Assembly (NCBI GenBank): GCA_022925895.1
Contig: JAKSYS010000308.1
Span: 1-64,000, forward strand
Source of the DNA: Fragilaria crotonensis
Lineage: Eukaryota; Bacillariophyta; Fragilariophyceae; Fragilariales; Fragilariaceae
Direction: 5' to 3'
DNA length: 64,000 nt
Shown: piece after piece, positions 47,927-59,265 of the stretch
How the letters are laid out: each line of letters begins with the position of its first letter
Numbering within the stretch: position 1 is the first letter of the stretch
Notes under the pieces: generated by a model
Databases searched by the model: none
The model's input: only the letters and a program-made list of their open reading frames with translations
What the model was told of the DNA's origin: nothing
Translations under genes and position numbers: made by a program

Positions 47927-48667
47927 TTAAATTGTCCATTTGATTTCTTTGGTTTCTCGCAGAGCTTGACTGGTCTTCTTTCGCGATTCCTCCTTGGTCA
48001 TGACTCTCCAGTCGACCTGATCATTTGTTGTCTCGATGAGAAATCGTCCACCCTTTGTGTGGACGTATTCCACTATGCCTCTGGAGAGGGCCGTCTTGTC
48101 CGTCTTGACACCCGTTTCGCGATACGTCCCTTTCATATCAGCGACAATCTTACGAAACCTTTTGTTGCCCTCGTGATTATTAGTTCGTCCTCCACGTCCA
48201 CCCAAAATGTCGTCATCGCGTATGTCCTCCTCCCCAACAAAGCGATCGTAGTTTGGCGATGGCGCCCTTTGTGGGACAGGATCCTTCAGAGCTCGCTTCC
48301 TGCGCATCACCGGTTTCTTCGAGGTGACTTTGCGTTTCCGCGACGCCTGCGCCTTGTCGGCAGTAGCAGAAGCCGTAGCCGTAGCCGTTGCCGTAGCCGT
48401 AGTTGTAGCTGCAGCTGGCGTAGCTGCAGATGCAGCAGCCGCTGCTGCAGATTCGGATGCACCAACTTGGGCAACCGAATACTTGAGAGATTCGTCTGCC
48501 GAAGACTGACGAGCATGACCTTCCCCGTCGTAGTCGTCGAAGTAGTCAAAGACAGATGGATGAGGCTGATCAGGTATGTCGATCTCTTCCTTGAGTTCCA
48601 CTAGCCATGGGCCGCTGGAAAAGCCTTGTATTTCATCCCGATAGCTACGAATCAATAGAGCATCCAT
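47927..48667 (-). CDS. DUF6824-type domain protein, copy 4 (short N-terminus)
   Basis: About 246 residues from the first in-frame ATG (MDALLIRSYRDE). The segment that encodes MYPKEESKPP...IDESM in copy 3 is deleted here, so the normal start codon is gone; the conserved leader sequence LITDTCKDHTTLSYT remains just upstream and is open in frame. The body has WLVELKEEIDIPDQPHPSVF, a short Ala/Thr-rich tract, the basic cluster KRKVTSKKPVMRRKR and a complete C-terminal domain DDDILGGRGGRTNNHEGNKR to GGRFLIETTNDQVDWRVM. It could still make a shortened protein from the internal Met; otherwise it is a young pseudogene. Confidence 0.7.
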   Translation of the reverse strand: MDALLIRSYRDEIQGFSSGPWLVELKEEIDIPDQPHPSVFDYFDDYDGEGHARQSSADESLKYSVAQVGASESAAAAAASAATPAAATTTATATATATASATADKAQASRKRKVTSKKPVMRRKRALKDPVPQRAPSPNYDRFVGEEDIRDDDILGGRGGRTNNHEGNKRFRKIVADMKGTYRETGVKTDKTALSRGIVEYVHTKGGRFLIETTNDQVDWRVMTKEESRKKTSQALRETKEIKWTI

Positions 48668-48895
48668 CAGGGATGTCCGGGTCAATGATGATCGATAAAT
48701 GGTGTAAGATAAGGTAGTATGATCCTTGCAAGTGTCGGTGATCAAGGTGTTGTTTTATGGTCCATCAATGAAAGAAGCAAACAGAAATCAGGCGTCAGGG
48801 ATCCGCGTATGAATAAGCGCACGACCCTCCACGTCCAATTCTCCGTACAACTCATACGACACTGTTCCAGGCATACTTCCGGTACTGGTATACGA

Positions 48896-48944
48896 AGTCG
48901 TGCCACTCATCATGCCAGACTGACCGATTTCGCTCCTCGAACTC
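48896..48944 (-). promoter_or_regulatory. Conserved upstream block of DUF6824-type gene 4
   Basis: Most diverged of the four: GAGTTCG, AATCGGTCAGTCTGGCATGA and GCACGACT on the minus strand. Confidence 0.45.
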
Positions 48945-48950
48945 ACTGGA

Positions 48951-49449
48951 AAGTCGTGAATGAGAGTCACGAGTCACGAGTCGCGAGTCGCGACGTCTGA
49001 TGTGATATGTGGTCGCTGCCACCGATAGTTCAAGGTACTGCACTGAGGAGTTATCCAAGCACCACGGGAAGTTGATGTCAAACTCAAGTTAGTGATTTCA
49101 TCCCATTCATCCATGTTTTTGTGCCACCATGACGCATTGCAGAGAATCAGTGTTATCACCAGAACGAGCGCAAAGGTTGTTGAAAATGCCCCTTGAGGTC
49201 TTCTCTTGTCTCCTGTGTTCCCTTTAGGATATGTCAAAGGTCAAATAGGTTGTAGATGTACACAATCCGAAGAATGTAATTGATCCTAGGAGATTTACTA
49301 AAGATATGAATTCGTCTTCTGCTGCTGTTCCAAATCGTATCTTTTGCATAATCTTTGATCGTCGATTACCCTGACTCTAATCCCGTATACTCCAACACAC
49401 TCCTGCAGACCAAGGATGCTCAAGTTGGGTTCATGATGTGATCATAAAA
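48951..49449. other. Intergenic
   Basis: About 500 nt. GAGTCACGAGTCGCGA short repeats border it on the left. Nothing else recognised. Confidence 0.4.
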
Positions 49450-50110
49450 ATGGAAAAGAATTTAGCACTACTAGTGCTGCCTTCTTGCTTGTGATATGGT
49501 GGCTTTGTCATGCAATTCAGCGATCATAGGATCCGTTGGACAGTACTGAATTTGTACCTCATTCTAATGGATCATAAGATCTGTAATGTATAAGCAGTTG
49601 ATGTCAAAATGCCTTGTTTCTTGTTTCCCCGAACTTGATTTTCCATTCTCTTCGAATTTCATTGAGCTTGTAGTGTCACAGTACTAAATCACATTGCTGT
49701 CCACTTTGTGCCCTTGCTTGTGCTTCAATGAATTTGTGGTTCAAAATGCCTTCGGGATGACATCATCAACACCGATCAGCTCTGCGTCAGTGGAATTCTG
49801 TGTATTTACCTTCTGCTTGGTAGACACCAAACTGGTAACACTGTCATTGAGCGTCAATGCAGCTTCGGTATGACTCTTAAATCCTTGTGTAGCTACCGCA
49901 AACACTGCATCTAACATACCATGCAATTAAAGGTGTGTGTATCGTCCGCACTCAACATAGCAACCTTGTCCTGAGTCGCCTTCAAGAAAACCATGATCTT
50001 GACCGATTAAGCCCAGTTGCCTTCGTTAGGTTCTGCAGTATGAGTTGCTATAAACACAATACCAGGCTGTATGTCTTGCCTTCCACACTGCATCAGAAGG
50101 TGCTATATGT
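49450..50110 (-). mobile_element. Decayed Ty1/copia RNase H fragment
   Basis: A fossil on the minus strand. Translated pieces match the end of copia pol: DIQPGIVF, then KSHTEAALTL, STKQKVNTQNSTDAELIGVDD and NGKSSSGK..TRHFDI in the correct order. It belongs to a different copia subgroup from the element at 8.25 kb. No LTRs; several breaks; old. Confidence 0.75.
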
Positions 50111-50339
50111 TAACTAAATTTTCACATGTTAAGGGTTACCGGATAATGGCCTACGACTTGTGCATTTGGACAATGTAAATATTTTTGTTAACAAATATGT
50201 TAAGTACACAATAAACGGTTACTTTAAACCATATCATAAACATGTGGGGTGTTAAACAAAACATTTATAGTTACAGACGCTAACGTTTTGTTATCACCTA
50301 ATACATTTGTATGATGCTGATAAGCCATTGGTGTTGACT

Positions 50340-50440
50340 ATCCTGTTGTGTAATGACTATATATGTTGATAAGTCTGTTTCATAGGAACTATATATGTGG
50401 TCTTCTCTGTTGCAAAGTAACTATATATGGTGAACCTTCA
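50340..50440 (+). repeat. Short AACTATATATG repeat
   Basis: Three copies of (G)TAATGACTATATATG / GAACTATATATG / TAACTATATATG at ~45-bp spacing, with similar flanking words (GTTG.., TCTGTT). Confidence 0.7.
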
Positions 50441-50451
50441 TTCTGATATAA

Positions 50452-51225
50452 TCTTGAAAATTGAAATGGTGAGAAGACGTTGCCACCAAATTCCGAGGAG
50501 GCCGTTACATTTGCCTGCGTGTGGAGTTTTCAAAACACTTTGAAATTCCATGAACGGTCATGAGGGCGCCGAGATAGTCAACAAAATGTGTCGGCCAAAA
50601 TGCACCTGGTTCCAGTCATCCAACTTGAAAATCGAAATCGCAAGACGACGTTGCCACCGACCGAGGAAGCCGCCGCATTAACCGGAGTGCGGCGTTTCGT
50701 GTCGGCCAACATGCATCTGGTTCCAGGCATCCAACTTGACAATCGAATCGCAAGAAGACGTCGCCACCGAATTCCGAGGAAGCCATCGCAATTGCCTGAG
50801 TGCGGCGTTTCCAAAACACTTCAAAATTCCATGAACAGTCATGAGGTCGTCGAGATAGCCAACAAAATGTGTTGGCCAACATGCATCTGGTTCCAGGCTT
50901 CCAACTTGAAAATCGAAATCGCGAGAACACGCCGCCGCCGAATTCGAGGAGGTCGCCGCAATCACCTGAGTGCGGCGTTTCCAAAACACTTCAAAATTCC
51001 ATGAATGGTCATGAGGGCTCCGAGATAGTCAACAAAATGTGTTGACCAAAATGCATCTGGTTCCAGTCATCCAACTTGCAAATCGAAATCGCGAGAAGAC
51101 GTCGCCACCAAATTCTGAGGAGGCCGTCGCATTTGCCTGAGTGCAGAGTTTCCAAAACACTTTGAAATTTGAAGAACATACAAAAGGTAGTTGAGATAGC
51201 CAACAAAATGTGTTGGCCAAAATGG
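50452..51225 (+). repeat. ~170-bp tandem array
   Basis: About 4.5 units, each beginning AACTTGAAAATCGAAATCGC and containing GACGTCGCCACCGAATTC, GAGTGCGGCGTTTCCAAAAC and CAACAAAATGTGTTGGCCAA. Unit starts lie near 50452, 50623, 50731, 50906 and 51073, so one unit is shortened to ~108 bp. Frames are open in places but not in a consistent frame from unit to unit, so it looks non-coding. It is more GC-rich than its surroundings. Confidence 0.85.
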
Positions 51226-54200
51226 ATCAAGCAAATCAAGCAGCATTCAGATTTCTGCGTGGTGGATTCGCTGTAGCTTCCTGGCTACTACAATTCAACA
51301 CCTTGCATTCCTCCCTAGCCATTGCTTCTCCTGTATTTGCGTCACAGATGTTCCATCACCTTTCATCACCGCTCTCATCTGATGAAGACGACAACATGCT
51401 TGCAGTGTAATTTATGGCAATTTGTTTTGTGGTACTTGGTGCGTTTGAATGAAAAGAATCGTGCAATTTTCAAGCAATACGAGTGAGTACTGCCGTTGCT
51501 TGTTTTATTATTCAGCCATGTACATGATTCAAAATTTATTCTCTATATTGCAAAATGAATACGTGCATTACATTGATATTCTTCATTCTTGGATGTTACA
51601 TTCCTGTCGTTGCAACAAGACTTGCATCAAGTTTCGTGACCGGTTTGGTTTGCAATTTGAGGTGCTTTTGTCGACATGAGCAACGCATCAAGATGATGCA
51701 AATGCTACCATTACACTTGAAAGTACCCGTTAAGTTGATAGAGACTTTGACTAGACTAAGTTACTGTATCGTAGTATTGGTAGATTCGCAAAGTTTTCAG
51801 ACAATTTCCGTCAAAATTGCTTGATCTTTTGAACTGTTTGTAGTTCTTCATCAGGTCAATCCCCATTGACATCGTTGTCAGCATCCTGCATTCATCTGGG
51901 CCGAGTCATCACAAAGATGTAGACTTTAATGGCTTCCACAAGATGAAGAAGAAGACCTCAAATTCTGCCGGCAATGGAGAGAAGCCGACATTCTTGTTGA
52001 TTGAGATCATAGAGCGCTGACAAGTGATGAGAAAAACACAATTGTTTGATCATGTCAAATGATTTTTTGATCACAGTCAGAGATGGTTGGTTCAGAATAC
52101 ACTTGTCACAACCAACAACATAAATGTGATGATAACAAAACCCATAGGCAAAAAAGTATGGACATTAGATGAATGGTATACAATAAACAACATAAAGGAC
52201 ACGACATGACAATTCAGATTTTGCAATGATGATGCAGACAACAAATATGGCATCAATGAACAACATATACTTCAATGGAACCATATCAAAATTTCACATG
52301 TGGTACCTTGGCCAAATTTAATCGACTATTGCATATGGTTACCAAATATGTTTTGACTTACAATGATAAAATTGAACATGTTGAGCAGGTAACATGCACA
52401 AACGTAACATTTGAATTTAAATTGTGACGTAAAAACAATATATTTAACGTTAGGCAATATCACGTTTACTAATGCCAATATATATATAACTATTTACAAT
52501 ATATGTATCACCACTCACAAAAACGTTAACATATAATGACATAGTTAACATTCTGCACCTTCTGATGTGGCAAAGATACCCTTCATCATAACAAAGATAT
52601 GGAATACCTTCACCACCCTCTCGTCATCAAGTTTCCTTGATGAAGGATCAAGTTCCTTCAAGCTTTGCAGGAAAATCCTTCATCACAAGGTGGTTTTTGG
52701 TGACTTTTTAACAATAAATTGCATTCAAAATGTATTGTGAGTGAACGGGGACTATTCACCAAATAAAATTGTTAACAACATTTAGTTTGATTATTCATCG
52801 TTAGTAATATTCATATTACATTTTAAAAGTTTAACGTTTGTCACTTGCTTTGTTGATTTGTATCACCATGTGGATTGTTATTACAATGTTTAAATTGAAT
52901 ACAATGACAATAATAAAGTCAAAACAGGCTTAAACCTCGAGTACATACACACTCATTTTTAATACATCACATGTTGGTTGATTTATACCACCATGTGGAT
53001 TGCATGACCATTGTTTAAATAATGTGCTACGACAATTTAAATTCAAAACACGCCTAAAACTCTGAGTATATTCACACTCTGATCTATTCAAGCTTCGAAC
53101 CAAGTTGTCGCTCCTCCTTTTCTCCCTCATCCAAAATCCACAATGCTGCACCCCAAACAATTCAACACTTTTTGACTCAACCCTGACCTGACTCAAGTGA
53201 ATCCTTGTTGCCTGGCTGCATTTGCATTGTAATGACCGTGACAATGTTGTCATACTAAACCAAACAACGACACGGCAATCCTAGAATGTTGGTGCTTTTG
53301 GCATTCGAGAATTACGTTCTCGTCGTTTTCTTGATCAGTCTTGTCAAGAATGCTGTTGTGTTGTGCTACACGTACACTGAGTACATTTCTTATTTGAAAC
53401 CAGTCCGAGAATGCACACTTTGAATTCCTGTAGAGATGTACAGCGGTCCTCCTACAAGCACAATTTCTGGCAATTTTTTTTCAATTTCAAACCAGAGGAT
53501 GGAGCTGGAGGAATAGTAAATCTTTGAATTCCAGCCATTGACAGTACCTTCATAACCTTTTTTTTTCTAAATGAATTTTAATAGTGATATGTAAACACCA
53601 AGTCCAGCACCTCTTGAAAAAAGGTTGTCACTGCAGAAATAAATTTATGGTTTTGTTGACTCCAGTAGAAACAAATTATGGAATCAACCATTTGTTGATT
53701 ATAAACTAATGGGATTCACCCTTTTGTTGACTCCAGCAGAAATATAATTACGAGATCCAACAATTTGTTGACTCCTGCAGAAATAAATTTATGGAACCCA
53801 CTGATATGTTGACTCCTAAAAATATACATTTGTCATAGTTTGATTAATCATCAATTCAATAAACAACTCATAAAATCTTTGATTTTAATACGTTTAAATC
53901 TTAATGCAAATTACTTATGCGTAGACATCACTTTTTAATGTTGAAAGGGGCCATAATTTTAACCATTAACAGTCATTTTTGACAACAACTATATCAACTC
54001 ACTTTTTACCACCTTGTGATGTTGACCATTGACTTGACTTGATTAAGGTTGTTGTATCCACTGTCAGTTGCTGGATGAGAAAAATCATGTATTATTGCCA
54101 GGCAATCATGTTGATTCCATTGGACAGCCTTTGCTTCACCAATTTCATCGAACGCATAGTACTTCTCCTTGAGCCATTCCAAGAATTAATCATTCACTTT

Positions 54201-55487
54201 ACTGTCAATGTGCTTAGGCTCTGGATTGTCAACATGTCAGGTTACGGTATGTTGTTAACCTTTCACTGAATTTGCAACGCATGCGTCGTAAGCTTTAACT
54301 TGAATCCATTGAACGCAAGGAACTCAGAGGTTGTCTCGTAATCCGATACTTGCTTTGCCAACCAAAGTTAGTAATTACGGTCGTCGGTAAGGTACTGCTG
54401 CGTGTGGCTACCTAAAAGTTGGATTGGATGACAAAGGATGTCAAAGAACAGCTTGATTGGCACTGTAACATCCAGTCTTGCTGCACTAGATCCCTCACCT
54501 TGGTGTGTGGTGGCTATTGCCTATTATGCTATCTTTCTCCGTTCGTCCAAGAAAAACGACGTGCCTGTTTCTGCCTTGGCTCCAGGTTTCAAGCTCCACC
54601 TCTAGCAACTTGGTAAGCACCATGGGGGTTGGGGGACAAATCTACCTTGTAGTACAAGCAGTGATTAGCTTTGACATTAGTTGAGTGTAGAGTGCAGGAA
54701 GCGAGAATTTATCCGTATGCTTATTCTAGAGTCAAGTCTAGTGCTGAGTTGTGATGCCATGATGACTCTGACATTTTTGTACATTGCTGTAGTAGTGCAT
54801 GAAGCATGTCCTCATTGTCATCAAGATTCAGCAATTGTGCACATTCTTCTTCACTTCTCTTGTTGAGTGGTTCAGCATAGGGAAAGCTGGAGTAGACAAT
54901 AAAAAGCAGTGGATTTTGAACCTTTCAAAAATGATCACATTAGAAACTGTGATGGTTCTTCATATACTGCGCAGTTGACTCTGCTCAGCAACATCGCAAC
55001 ACTTGGTGAATCATGTCATTTGGTCTACGTGTAAGCGAGTCTGGTTGTGAGCACAACATGCATATTCATGTGAATCGAGTGGATTGTGTTGAAGTATGCT
55101 GTACCCATCACTATGGTCATGAATCCCCTTCAGTAGCACGAGGCTGTCCATTTCAAGCCAATGAGATCAAAGTTCTTGCGAAATCACATTTTGAGGGTGT
55201 CCAACATTATGAAAGGCCGGAAAGTTGTCAAGTGCAATCTGCCAAACAATCTTGCAATTGTATTTGATCAATGGTGGTCAGATGGCACTGCATGGTACAT
55301 CAGAGGCCTTTTTGGCGCAACATAGGGTAGAAAAATTAGTGATTCAAAGCAGTATTTTGTGGAAGTACTAGAGTACAAAAGGATGTTTCCCTTTCCTACT
55401 TCCACAGCATCACTGGGATTTACCAATACTGTTTTACTACGAACAGAATGTAAATAGACTGCAGAACTGCGATGATCAGTTATTATA
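51226..55487. other. AT-rich gene-poor stretch
   Basis: 4.2 kb without a supported gene. 52.1-52.9 kb is very AT-rich with many GTTAAC and ATATAT words. Frames at 52930-53253 and 55013-55267 are short and show no domain. The GTTGACTCC repeat inside is listed separately. Confidence 0.45.
53626..53830 (+). repeat. Degenerate ~55-bp GTTGACTCC repeat
   Basis: Four degenerate copies of a unit with TTGTTGACTCC(A/T)G(C/T)AGAAATAAATT followed by ATGG.A.CCA. Confidence 0.75.
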
Positions 55488-55522
55488 AATGCTACTGGAG
55501 CACGCCTTCAAAAAATACACGA

Positions 55523-55611
55523 TAACGAAGGAGTAACATCGATTTTGAACGTACAGGATTTGGCAGGATCTGCTGTACGCTGGAGCACTCGAGTAGGGGT
55601 AGAGGTAAGGT
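55523..55611 (+). repeat. Left half of local repeat split by the piggyBac insertion
   Basis: AACGAAGGAGTAACATCG... to GAGGTAAGGTG matches 59050-59186. Its right-hand continuation is at 58168-58235, on the other side of the transposon. Confidence 0.65.
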
Positions 55612-55649
55612 GTAAGTCTAATGCACAACGGGTTCAAAACCGGGGTATG

Positions 55650-58148
55650 TGCGTAATTACGTTGGTCACATAACCAACTCGATCTTCATCAAAAATAAAG
55701 TTTGCTGGAATTGCAAAAGACGATTGGATAGTTCATTCACAACTCTACAATTATGCAACTGGAAGCAATGTCGAGGCTCTAATAGATAGAAAGTTATTAA
55801 ATGTAGAAGGGACAAGAAGAAAATTATTTTTTTGAATTTTGTAATTAAGTCGCTCGCTCACGAGGCTTCAGCGACTTGTGCAATATGTATGCCGATGCAA
55901 GTGCGGCATAACCAGAAACCTATCATGCACCTACAATAAGTTCTCACGCGCGTTTTGCAGCCAACTGTCTTGCAAACGTGCTGCGGGTATTTTGTTGACA
56001 TGAAGTGCCATTCCGTTCCCGTCCAATTTCCAGCGTACAAGGGTGCCGTTTCCACACCACATTCGGTAGACACTGGCACCATACTCCGCCTTGACCTCCT
56101 CTTGCTTGGTGAATTCACTGCCAATGAGAACTCCATCAACTCTTTTGCCAGTAGCCTCCTGAATTCCAGTTGGCTGAGAGTGCCAGATTGCGTGAAAAAC
56201 GAGTGGGCGAGTCGTGCATTGACCTCGACCACGGCAAGTACAAACATGAAGACCCTGATCTTCCAATCCTTGGTGCTAATACTTTCCTCCAATGATATTG
56301 GAGCATGGCGGGCATTGTTGTGGTCATCAACCTGATGCCTGAACTTGAAATGGTTCAGGAAAGGCTCGGTGTATACAAAACTCACATTTTTGCGAGTCCC
56401 GTTTCGACGAGTCAAGCTTTGGTTCGTCTCTCCTCCCTCCATTGGTCTCAGTGCTCCATACGTTGCCATCAACTTCATTACGTAATCTTCCTCTTTCATG
56501 CAGAAGATTTTAAAATTAATGCCGTCCAAAGTGCCTGGGAGGATATCTGTTTCACCGATGCCTTTGCTTTCAAAATGCGGGTCAATTGCATCACCGTTGA
56601 TGTACTTTGGGAAGTATCGACGCTCTTTAATCACGGCCGACCCGTAGACGCCGACAGAAGCCAGTTGAATCAAAGATTGAAGCGCACAGAAACCGCTGTC
56701 CATGATCACCACTCTTCCAGAGTGGTGTATGGATTCTGTCAACCTCATTAGCAAACCTGCAGTCTTACCGTGTTCCGAATATCTTTCGTTCGGGATTTGT
56801 GACGGTCGATCCTTCCCTTGGACAAGCTCAATCGCAAACATTATTCCGCTCAGACCACAACAAATAGAATGGTATTCATTCCCCATCGGATGGGGTTTCC
56901 TTGGAACAAACATCCAGCCAGGGCACGTCCACTGGCTGGTTCGTCCAGACCGACATCGATTCGTCCAGACAAGCCACCCAGCCCGGACTGAAGCAAGCTG
57001 CCGTATGCTTGTTAAAAGCACCAATCAAATCATTCACAGGATGAAATGGATGCTTGAATGTTGGGGCGGGCATTGTTGTGAGCTTAAGATTCTTCAGGAT
57101 TGCCTCAAATCGGTTCCTAGACATGTGAGAATGGAGACGAAAAGGGGCACCATAGAAATATATGTCAGGTGAGTCATTTGCCCAGAACATTTGTCTTGGG
57201 ACTCCCTGGATTGTTCCAAAGAGGAAAAGACATGCCATGAACCTCAAGAACTCATCCCATGTGAGAGGAGTCGAAAGTGTTTGGTTAGTTGCATCCATAA
57301 TGGTTGTTTTGAAGAACTCCATCGGTAAAAAGTGAAGAAAGAACCCCAACACGGTATGCATAGATGGGTCGGCACTTACTAAAAAAGGCTTGACATCTCT
57401 GACACCAGCAATCCTTCTAGCATCTAAGGGCTCACTTCCCCATGGTCGGTACATATTGTCTGTGCCAGTGTCGGTTCCAGTCGGAATATTTTCGGGAGCA
57501 GGCTCATTATCATCGTTGACTTCAAATCCTTGAGCTCGAAAATTTGATATGTCTTCATTCAAGATTCGAGGGATTTCACGCCCTCCGTTCTCATCAACCA
57601 TAGCAGCCACGTTCTCGTCGTTTTCCACATTGTTTGATGGTGATGTGTTAAACAAGGATTCGATCGGTCCTTCTTCAGTTACCTTACAGTATCGAGCAAC
57701 AGCATTGAGAGTTTGACCATCGTCAAAATCATCGTGTCGCATCGTCAAACAGACCTGCCGACGCTTGGAAACAAGTTTCTCCTCCTGTGCAATGACTAGA
57801 AGGTTGTTAAGCACCTCATTCTTTGTGTAATTAGGATATCTTGTGGAAACAGCCTTCCTTGGGTGAAGAAACTTCTTGTAGACGGAGACCTTTGCTCCGA
57901 CGCCATGGCGAAGCCGTTTGTTTTTTGGCATGCTATTTCTAACGATAAAAAATTCACAACAGGGTACGACATCAAAAATGCATATCTCTACTTCTACCGC
58001 TTCAGTTTTTGAGATATCGATACCCATTACAGATCACGACCACTACTTCAATATTGTACTGAGCCATTGATGTCGAGATTAAGAGGTCCAAATGATACCT
58101 CAGCCTGAAAAAATGAACTGAATTACGTTAAAACGACGTAATTACGCA
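55650..58148 (-). mobile_element. piggyBac-type DNA transposon
   Basis: A 2.5-kb element with a transposase on the minus strand and 15-bp inverted ends, TGCGTAATTACGTTG at 55650-55664 and its complement at 58134-58148 (one mismatch). On the right side the reversed end reads CCCTGCG, like the CCC starts of piggyBac ends. The TTAA target duplication expected of the family is not visible at these borders, so the exact ends are uncertain. The flanks at 55488-55503 and 58238-58253 share AATGCTAC.GGAG.AC. Confidence 0.7.
55858..58027 (-). CDS. piggyBac-family transposase (DDE_Tnp_1_7 type), one frameshift
   Basis: About 700 residues in two overlapping frames. N-terminal part: a basic start (MPKNKRLRHG at ~57931 is an alternative to the ATG at 58027), then the helical region with MDATNQ..LTWDEFLRFMACLFLFG and the first catalytic region ACLDESMSVWTN. 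C-terminal part: PRKPHPMGNEYHSICCG, the second Asp in VVIMDSGFCALQSL, the third in HQVDDHNNARHAP, and a Cys/His-rich end (CKTVGCKTRVRTYCRCMIGFWLCRTC), the zinc-binding tail typical of the family. The frame changes near 56.91 kb within the PGW.xVPRKPHP stretch; this is one indel, with no other damage visible. It is therefore either a recently inactivated copy or an assembly error. Confidence 0.8.
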
Positions 58149-58167
58149 GGGTGGTCCAATATCCGAC

Positions 58168-58235
58168 AACACATGCAGTTGCATTTTTGTTTGGAGGAAA
58201 ACCGCTTACCGTCGTAGAGAAGATCGGCGATTTTA
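58168..58235 (+). repeat. Right half of local repeat split by the piggyBac insertion
   Basis: ACAACACATGCAGTTGCA...GGAGGAAAACCGCTTA...GATCGGCGATT matches 59196-59255. Confidence 0.65.
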
Positions 58236-58254
58236 CGAATGCTACAGGAGTACT

Positions 58255-58997
58255 GGGACATCCGGAATTTACTCTTCAAGGAGTTACGGGTTAATGCAAT
58301 AACGGCAATATTTGAGTTGCTAAATATTATTCAGCCTTAGATACATGTATAACGCGCGCGCCATTTGTGCCTTGGCTTGCTCTCGGGGAGGCATGGCGTG
58401 CTTACTGCTTACCATCGCATTCTTCTCATGGAAATTCCTAGAAAACAAAATTGACAAAATCTTCTCACCAACCCATGATTTCTTCTTCCAGGAAACGTCT
58501 TCTCCGGAATTCCTTCTCGGAGAAGATTTTTGTGTGAATGCGACAGTTTACTGTTGTGTTGCGTTCTGTCCACATGGCTGTATTTGTTCATACTTCATAC
58601 CAGGTACTGTCGACCGATTCCTAAACAAAAAAGATGTATTCATAAGTAACGTACATTCATGGTATGTGTGGTACATTGGCTTTTGTAGAGCGTTACGTAC
58701 CATCCACGCTAGTTCTCGGTTTCTTGTGCTTTTTCGTGAACAACAAATGTCCGTGTACTTGAGACCATTTTTGCAAACAACAAAATTGACAAATTCTTCT
58801 CATGGAATTTTCCTGGATACAATTTCTTCTTATGAATGACATCAAAATTGTCGGCTGACCGGCTCGCATGCATTGAGTGACGCCAGCCATACTTAATGAC
58901 GTTCATATTAAAACGGTTGTATAACCGAATAAATCTAGTCCATGTAACTCTAAAACGAAGTATCGTTTCGGGTTAAAGAAGGAATTCCGGATGTCCC
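58255..58997. mobile_element. MITE-like element
   Basis: 743 bp bounded by a perfect 15-bp inverted repeat, GGGACATCCGGAATT at 58255-58269 and its complement at 58983-58997. Similarity continues a few bases inward with gaps. Inside are two partial direct repeats (AAAATTGACAAAATCTTCTC near 58445 and a relative near 58787) and a 164-codon frame (58345-58839) without a recognisable domain. No convincing target duplication. The superfamily is unknown. Confidence 0.5.
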
Positions 58998-59049
58998 TGG
59001 AGTTTGGAGGACGACTACAAAAACTAAACTACGTCGTATGATACATACA

Positions 59050-59265
59050 ACGAAGGAGTCACAATGTTTTGAACGTAAACTACTAGTACATATTAGATGT
59101 AGCTTGGCTGTAAGCTACAACCGAAAAGGACATGGCAGGATCAGCTGTAGGCTGGAGCACTATAGTAGGGGATAAAGGTAAGGTGCAGGGAAGTGACAAC
59201 ACATGCAATTGCACTTCTGTTAAAAGAGGAAAACCGCTTAGAAGATTGGCGATTGGAGTGCATGG
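59050..59265 (+). repeat. Uninterrupted copy of the local repeat
   Basis: Left part (ACGAAGGAGTCACAATG... GGCTGGAGCAC... AAGGTAAGGTG) and right part (ACAACACATGCAATTGCA... AGAGGAAAACCGCTTA) are contiguous here, whereas the other copy has the 2.5-kb piggyBac element between them. Confidence 0.65.

Larger units (their letters stand above)
47130..48950. repeat. Segmental duplication, unit B
   Basis: Direct copy of 43950-46355. Its left end carries only the first eight or so codons of the SGNH gene (MSSRRIVV on the minus strand), which marks the duplication boundary inside that gene. It also holds the 3' flank, gene body and upstream block of DUF6824-type copy 4. Confidence 0.85.

Noticed and set aside
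50588-51004. 138-codon frame across the ~170-bp tandem array
   Set aside because: The frame is not kept from unit to unit, and unit lengths are not multiples of three, so it is not a repeated protein.
50091-52572. Inverted words CATCAGAAGGTGC and GCACCTTCTGATG as ends of a 2.5-kb element
   Set aside because: The left copy lies inside a copia relic and the match does not extend beyond ~25 nt with gaps; chance cannot be excluded.
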